64,000 nt of DNA from Plantibacter auratus. GTDB lineage: Bacteria; Actinomycetota; Actinomycetes; Actinomycetales; Microbacteriaceae. Positions 59,984 through 64,000 of the stretch are shown piece after piece. The position numbers and the translations under genes are program-made. Below the pieces are notes generated by a model. The model was not told the origin of the DNA. It searched no databases and saw only the letters and a list, made by a program, of their open reading frames with translations. Numbering within the stretch: position 1 is the stretch's first letter; every line of letters starts with the position of its first letter. The DNA lies in contig NZ_JBOBFV010000001.1 of assembly GCF_050587365.1 (NCBI RefSeq), forward strand, positions 1,364,001 to 1,428,000, read 5' to 3'.

Positions 59984-60388
59984 TTACCCCTTCGGAGTGG
60001 AATGGAGATCGAACACATCAACAGCCGTCCACAACGTGACCTCACCGTCACGGTCAGGACGCACCGGTTGGGACGCTTCGGCTTTCATCGGCCAACACGA
60101 ACGGCCAACAACGGTCGGGCGGAAGTTCATGAGCTGCGCATACACCCGCTCAGCAACCGCCTGAGCCTGGTCAGGACGCTCACCAACCGCATGAATCATG
60201 AACGAGAAATCAGCGGCAATCTGAGCAAAATCCAACCGCTCAGACGACCACACAGCCTGATCCGAATACACGACCACATACGGCACCGGCGTCTTATCTG
60301 GCACCACAGAATCGAACGTCTTCAACGCCAGAACCGGATCCTCACGCAACCGCGCCAACACCGCAGCCTTATGCGCACGAACAGTCAC
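59984..60388 (-). CDS. Tail terminator/completion-like protein
   Basis: A 134-residue protein beginning MTVRAHKAAVLARLREDPVL. Such a start, VPYVVVYSDQ in the middle and a late VFDLHS are typical of minor tail or tail-completion proteins (DUF3168-like) placed between the gp10 and major tail genes. It overlaps the upstream gene by four bases. Confidence 0.7.
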   Translation of the reverse strand: MTVRAHKAAVLARLREDPVLALKTFDSVVPDKTPVPYVVVYSDQAVWSSERLDFAQIAADFSFMIHAVGERPDQAQAVAERVYAQLMNFRPTVVGRSCWPMKAEASQPVRPDRDGEVTLWTAVDVFDLHSTPKG

Positions 60389-60768
60389 AGCAAATCACCC
60401 ACGGCACGCGACAGGCCCTCCATGAAGTCCGCCTCGTTCGCTTTCAAAGCTGGCCCCAGGTGAGGGATCGGCGCGTTGTTCGACGTCCCGTACTCGAGGA
60501 TGTTCCCGAGCGCACCCTGAGGCCCACCCTTGTCCGGCCCGATCTCCGCAGCCGTCTGCTGAAGACCAACGTGGATGTCATACGTGATCGACTGCGGGTA
60601 GTACGGGGCGTGAGCAAGTCCGCCGGCCAATGACCGCGCCTCGTCCTTCACGTGCCTGGCCGTGACCTCAACCGCCTGCCGCACGTTCTGAGCACCCCGG
60701 TACCCAGCGCGGCCAAGATCGGCGCTGAGTGCCTGCAAGTCGGAGAAATCGAACTCGATGTCACTCAT
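60385..60768 (-). CDS. HK97 gp10-like head-tail connector
   Basis: A 127-residue protein. FSDLQALSADLGRAGYRGAQ and VRQAVEVTARHVKDEARSLA are the helical N-terminal part of gp10-type proteins; YDIHVGLQQTAAEIGPDKGG and LGNILEYGTSNNAPIPHLGPAL are the signature G-x-x-L/I-E-Y/F-G-T...PxP/PHxxP segment. It helps join the tail to the head. Confidence 0.85.
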   Translation of the reverse strand: MSDIEFDFSDLQALSADLGRAGYRGAQNVRQAVEVTARHVKDEARSLAGGLAHAPYYPQSITYDIHVGLQQTAAEIGPDKGGPQGALGNILEYGTSNNAPIPHLGPALKANEADFMEGLSRAVGDLL

Positions 60769-61175
60769 GAGATCTCCTTCACAGGCAGACGGCGCGCGGT
60801 AGCTAGCGACTGATGGTGGAAGCCTTCAACACGGAACCGACGCCCCACGAGAGACGAATCGAACCGGGCCGCGGTGATCGTGGCAATGTGTCCCTCTTCG
60901 ACATCGCCGGAAGTTCCAATGGGAAGCGAGATCGTGGCGCGCTGGGCCGTAAGCAACTGGCCCGCGACGTCGAGCTCGGAAGACTCGGCATTCTGGAAGC
61001 GCACCCGGCAGGGGCCTTCGTAGGAGACGATCGGCGCGTCCGTGTACTCGAGATTCTCCTCATCGAGCACAGTCCCAATCTCGTCGGTGGTGATAGAGCA
61101 GGCGTCGAACATCATGCTCACGGCAGCAGCCTGCAGTTCAGGTAGCGCCGCGGCGATGTCCTGCCCGAGACTCAC
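60765..61175 (-). CDS. Head-tail connector (DUF6093-like)
   Basis: A 136-residue protein from GTG 61175, overlapping the previous stop as GTGA. Text such as APIVSYEGPCRVRFQNAESS and RRFRVEGFHHQSLATARRLP matches DUF6093 proteins, found at this location in actinobacterial phages as a head-closure or stopper protein. Confidence 0.78.
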   Translation of the reverse strand: MSLGQDIAAALPELQAAAVSMMFDACSITTDEIGTVLDEENLEYTDAPIVSYEGPCRVRFQNAESSELDVAGQLLTAQRATISLPIGTSGDVEEGHIATITAARFDSSLVGRRFRVEGFHHQSLATARRLPVKEIS

Positions 61176-61645
61176 AGCTCGCCACCCTCGTAGATGGGCG
61201 TGCCGGCGATGTCCACCCCGCACGAGCAGTACAGGGCACCGAACATCGACGCACACCACGGAAGATGCACACTCGCGAACCCAAGCATGTCAACCGAGAA
61301 CGCGCCGGACACCTCGTCGGACAATCCTAGGAAGTCCCACCATCCATCGACGGTGACTCGTCCTTTGCCCGACTGGAAGGTCTTCGACGTGGAGCCGTCG
61401 TCCACAGATACGGTGACCTGCGTTGCGTCGTCAGGCTTCTTCACATGCGAGACGACGGCCTCGCGGATGGCGTAGTCAACCTTCGCCTCACTCAGCTCCC
61501 GAGGCGGCGTGAACGACGTCCTACGGTCCTCAATGAGCATCTCTGCGTCGGCGATCCACATCTCCCACTGCTGCTCAGTAACTGAGCCAGGTTCGGGGGC
61601 GGCCTGCCCAAGAGCAACCGCAATCATGCTGGGAGTCACAGACAT
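61172..61645 (-). CDS. Head-tail connector/adaptor protein
   Basis: A 157-residue protein with helical N-terminal half (QQWEMWIADAEMLIEDRRTS, VDYAIREAVVSHVKKPDDAT) typical of gp6-like adaptor proteins, followed by VSVDDGSTSKTFQSGKGRV. The last part (about 110-157) has four Cys and is less usual. It lies between the capsid and gp10 genes, as expected. Confidence 0.75.
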   Translation of the reverse strand: MSVTPSMIAVALGQAAPEPGSVTEQQWEMWIADAEMLIEDRRTSFTPPRELSEAKVDYAIREAVVSHVKKPDDATQVTVSVDDGSTSKTFQSGKGRVTVDGWWDFLGLSDEVSGAFSVDMLGFASVHLPWCASMFGALYCSCGVDIAGTPIYEGGEL

Positions 61646-61664
61646 GACCGCCCCCTTTCCCTAG

Positions 61665-61808
61665 TTAGGACTCGTCGGACTTCTTAGGACGACCAGGACC
61701 ACGCTTGACAGTGCCGTCAGCGGGCTCCCACCCATCCGTGAACCGGTCATCCTTCGAGTCGTCAACCGAGACGACCACGCCGGTGTTCGAGTTCTTGAAC
61801 CTAGACAT
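61665..61808 (-). CDS. Very short phage protein following the capsid gene
   Basis: A 47-residue frame, ATG 61808 to TAA 61665: MSRFKNSNTGVVVSVDDSKD, then DRFTDGWEPADG and a basic end VKRGPGRPKKSDES. Many actinophages encode such a protein (K/N-TGVVVSV...GWE) right after the capsid gene. The start overlaps the capsid stop by eight bases. It may be a decoration or linking protein; function unknown. Confidence 0.75.
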   Translation of the reverse strand: MSRFKNSNTGVVVSVDDSKDDRFTDGWEPADGTVKRGPGRPKKSDES

Positions 61809-62718
61809 TCGCGACCGCATCCTTCACCGTCGCGAACGCGTCGAGGTCCATGACCGCCCAGCCGTAGACGATCTCCGCGCGAAGAGCGATCTGGTTCTTG
61901 CGCTTGAGGTCACCGAGACCGTCCGGGTCGCCGTAGCGGATGAGCTCGACGGGAATGTCCTTCTGGACGCCCCAGCGGAACGCATCCCACTGACCGACGA
62001 TCGCCTTGACGTTCGTGTTCGCGGAAGCCTCCGGGAGACCCGAGACGGTGCTCGAGGAGAACGCAGGAAGGCCTTCGAACGCGGTGACGTTCGAGCCGAA
62101 GCCGAGCTCCGGGTACTTCTTGCGGCCGTCCGCGTAGCGCGACGTTGCGATGGTCCACGCGTACGTGGGATCGAACGCGACACCGTTGGGGATGTACCCG
62201 TCAGCGATGACCAGACCGGCAGCCTGCTCGATCACGAGGTCAGGGGTGGTCAGCGTCGCCGTGGTGATCTCGACCGAGTTGGTCGTGGTCGCGATGCGGT
62301 CGCCAGCGACGATCGAAGCAGCCACCGTGCCCGCGAGCGGGTTAATGCCGTGGAAGCCACCGAGGTCGAGGGCACGCGCGAGCGCAAGACCACCCTCGTC
62401 AGCGAGCGTCTGCAGCACACCAAGCTGGTACGCCTCGTCAGCCCACTGGACTTCCTCGTTGAACCGCATCGTCACCTGGAACTTGTGCGGCGTCGCGACC
62501 TTCGTACCGAACGTGCCGTTCGTGTCGGCCTTGTTGGCGCCTTCAGCGACCAACTCAGCCTTCGGGCGACCGGTGAGGGTCATGTAGGTGACCTCACCGA
62601 ACTGCTGCGGCTCAGAGTCCGACAGGACCGCGATCGCAGAGCCCTGCTGGGCCTTCTTGAACATGCCGGCGGCGATGTTCTTCGGGAGGGTGATTCCCGA
62701 GGTGGCAAGAACTGCCAT
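61801..62718 (-). CDS. Major capsid protein, HK97 fold
   Basis: A 305-residue protein. The N-arm (MAVLATSGITLPKNIAAGMF), E-loop segment (VTYMTLTGRPKAELVAEGAN), P-domain with FNEEVQWADEAYQLGVLQTL, and AWTIATSRYADGRKKYPELG follow the order of HK97-type capsids from actinophages. No protease domain is seen in or near it; a separate scaffold is encoded upstream. Confidence 0.9.
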   Translation of the reverse strand: MAVLATSGITLPKNIAAGMFKKAQQGSAIAVLSDSEPQQFGEVTYMTLTGRPKAELVAEGANKADTNGTFGTKVATPHKFQVTMRFNEEVQWADEAYQLGVLQTLADEGGLALARALDLGGFHGINPLAGTVAASIVAGDRIATTTNSVEITTATLTTPDLVIEQAAGLVIADGYIPNGVAFDPTYAWTIATSRYADGRKKYPELGFGSNVTAFEGLPAFSSSTVSGLPEASANTNVKAIVGQWDAFRWGVQKDIPVELIRYGDPDGLGDLKRKNQIALRAEIVYGWAVMDLDAFATVKDAVANV

Positions 62719-62736
62719 GATGATCTTCCTTTACGT

Positions 62737-63207
62737 TTAGTCGCGCGGCGAGAACAGCTCAGTCACGAACGCGGAGTCCGTGCTGGGCTGAGGCCGCGGC
62801 GAGTTGCCTTCATTGGGGACGTGCAGCCCGTTGCTGCCCTGATCTCCCCGGAACTGGATGAGCGCGTCCGCGAACTTCGCCAGATCCTCAGCGCTGCCGC
62901 TGGCAGGACCAGCGAGCAAAGCAGTGGGGACCGACTTAGTTGCGGCCACTTCGGCACGTGTCGAGCGGGCCTCGAGCTCCTCAGCGCGCTTCTCAGCAGC
63001 AGCGAGCCGTTCGGCCGACTTCTCGGCTTCCGTCTTGTCTCGGTCCTCGAACTCCTTGAGGCGCTTCTCCGCGGCAGCTCGAGCTTCGCGCTCAGCTTTC
63101 AGTGCGGACAGCCCCGTCTCGCCCAGAGGGGCATCCTCGACCGTCTCAGTCGTGGTTTCGGGGGCTTCAACAGTCTCGGTAGGTGCATCGGTGATCGTGT
63201 CGGACAT
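62737..63207 (-). CDS. Phage scaffolding protein
   Basis: A 156-residue protein from ATG 63207. It is dominated by a charged helix (SALKAEREARAAAEKRLKEF to LEARSTRAEVAATKS), with acidic Thr/Glu-rich start and a disordered C-terminal tail. Position just before the capsid gene and coiled coil identify a scaffold. It overlaps no neighbour. Confidence 0.85.
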   Translation of the reverse strand: MSDTITDAPTETVEAPETTTETVEDAPLGETGLSALKAEREARAAAEKRLKEFEDRDKTEAEKSAERLAAAEKRAEELEARSTRAEVAATKSVPTALLAGPASGSAEDLAKFADALIQFRGDQGSNGLHVPNEGNSPRPQPSTDSAFVTELFSPRD

Positions 63208-63277
63208 CTTGTGCCTTTCGTGGGGCGGCATCGCGCCGCGTGAATCCAGCAGCCATCGCAGCTGTGGAAGATGTGGG

Positions 63278-63940
63278 CTAGGAGTAGAACTCCTCGAGGT
63301 ACTGGCGCAGCTCAGCGCGCTGCTCCGGTGACCGTGAACGGCGCGAAGCACGGTACTGAAGCACCGAAGCCTCAACACCCGTGTCATTCGTCGTGAAGAC
63401 CGGCTGGGCGACGCAATGGCAGTTGGCATGAGACGCGAACCGCGCCGTATCCGACTTGTAGACAGCGCCGCGATCAGCGAGCATCCTGCAGAAGGGACAG
63501 CCGCCGGCCGTCACTCGGCGCCAACCCACGGCGTCGGGGTCATTGGACCGGTTCGTGGTGATCGTGTCCCGATACGGCCTAGCCGTCTCGAGCTGGACCA
63601 CTTCGGCAAGTCGGGCATCAACCGAATCACCCGAATCGTCGAACCACGGCGACGCAGCCCAAGCGATCGAACGGCGGATCTCCACCGTCCGGTCCTCGAC
63701 CACCGCCTCAGCAGCGAAACGCGACCGGACCTCGGCGAGCTCGCGCTCCTCCTCGTAAAAGTCCGCGGCCAACGCCGCCGAACCCTCTGAGTAGTACCCA
63801 ATCAGCTCAGGGACGCCATCAAGCAACGCCAGCCGGCGCACCTCAGGCGACCCCACAACACGGTTCGCGAGATCCGTCGCATACGCGACAGCCTCAGCAG
63901 TAACCAGTTGCAGAGCCGCACGAGACTCACGCGCCGACAT
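63278..63940 (-). CDS. MuF-like minor head protein (VG15 family)
   Basis: A 220-residue protein. C-terminal segment GGCPFCRMLADRGAVY...ASHANCHCVAQP is the CxxC...HxxCxC signature of VG15/MuF-like capsid morphogenesis proteins in actinophages, probably a zinc site. The N-terminal half is helical. It follows the portal gene, with an overlap of about 14 bases. Confidence 0.85.
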   Translation of the reverse strand: MSARESRAALQLVTAEAVAYATDLANRVVGSPEVRRLALLDGVPELIGYYSEGSAALAADFYEEERELAEVRSRFAAEAVVEDRTVEIRRSIAWAASPWFDDSGDSVDARLAEVVQLETARPYRDTITTNRSNDPDAVGWRRVTAGGCPFCRMLADRGAVYKSDTARFASHANCHCVAQPVFTTNDTGVEASVLQYRASRRSRSPEQRAELRQYLEEFYS

Positions 63941-64000
63941 TCGGCGTCACCGGGACAGCAGACTGCAGAGCCGCCAGCACAGCACGCCCCGAAGCCTTCC
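63927..64000 (-). CDS. Probable portal protein, C-terminal end (partial)
   Basis: Only the last 23 codons are in the window: KASGRAVLAALQSAVPVTPN then VGA and TGA (63927-63929). It overlaps the MuF-like gene by 14 bases. The portal identity is from gene order alone; the amino-acid text is too short for a family call. Confidence 0.45.
   Translation of the reverse strand, partial: KASGRAVLAALQSAVPVTPNVGA

Larger units (their letters stand above)
46642..64000. mobile_element. Siphovirus-like prophage, late-gene half (continues beyond window)
   Basis: From the tRNA-Phe 3' end to the window edge, genes are phage-like in order and content: connected minus-strand structural genes from a portal C-terminus (63927) to a tail fibre-like gene (48295), then a short plus-strand cargo set beside the tRNA. 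Spacing is tight, with many ATGA or GTGA overlaps. Head genes are of HK97 type, tail genes of long non-contractile type (tape measure 929 codons). No terminase, integrase, repressor or replication genes are in the window. Gene integrity is good, without visible frameshifts except the programmed one, so the element looks intact in this half. Confidence 0.92.

Noticed and set aside
55370..64000. Plus-strand and alternative-frame ORFs within the phage late region
   Set aside because: All overlap well-supported structural genes and lack ribosome binding sites or recognisable motifs.

Overview
The window comes from a high-GC Gram-positive chromosome, most likely a member of the Microbacteriaceae (Actinomycetota). 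The basis is gene content and order: a tilS-hpt-ftsH-folE-folP-folB-folK-DUF3180-PH domain run, a clpC next to a baeRF3 protein, radA and lysS, sortase-type LAxTG anchors, and the short dispersed CTTCGACAGGCTCAG repeat. No 16S gene is present, so the genus is not assigned.

Bases 1 to about 46,640 are host chromosome. Bases 1-10,230 hold mixed accessory and small conserved genes: the N-terminal half of a SWIM/SNF2 helicase, an atypical SDR, a pentapeptide-repeat protein, an alditol-oxidase-like flavoenzyme, DUF1653, a MazG-like protein, an SRPBCC protein and an NTF2-like lipoprotein. Next come tRNA-Ser(CGA), radA, an SseB-like protein and a very large secreted nuclease/5'-nucleotidase fusion with a sortase-type C-terminus (13,413-18,326). 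After it lie an ArgA-type acetyltransferase, a glucose-6-phosphate dehydrogenase, a Ppx/GppA phosphatase, clpC, a baeRF3 protein, a 1,171-residue surface adhesin (LAVTG anchor), cardiolipin synthase, lysS and doxX. A long leftward run (43,928 to 34,135) links tRNA maturation (tilS), purine salvage (hpt), the FtsH protease, the pterin/folate branch folE-P-B-K and a coupled set of membrane PH-domain proteins. ppa and a secreted M23 peptidase close the host part, followed by tRNA-Glu, tRNA-Asp and tRNA-Phe.

From the tRNA-Phe 3' end to the window edge lies the late half of a siphovirus-like prophage. Nearly all of it is on the minus strand in standard order: portal C-terminus (partial), MuF-like protein, scaffold, HK97-type capsid, head-tail connectors, tail terminator, major tail protein, tail assembly chaperones G and GT, tape measure, minor tail proteins, M23 lysin, three small membrane proteins and a tail protein with a NodB-type deacetylase domain. 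Beyond a bidirectional terminator, three plus-strand cargo genes, including an SGNH hydrolase, sit between the late operon and the tRNA. No integrase, repressor or second att site is visible; these would lie beyond base 64,000.

The strongest new observation is a complete programmed -1 frameshift signal in the tail chaperone gene: heptamer T TTT TTG, 7-nt spacer and an 8-bp stem-loop. Others are the NodB tail protein, the SDR lacking its catalytic tyrosine, the nuclease-nucleotidase fusion, and a family of mini-hairpin repeats (CAGCGC-ggt-GCGCTG) clustered in at least four intergenic regions. Several spacers hold perfect hairpins that serve as terminators. No stretch over 300 bases lacks a gene.
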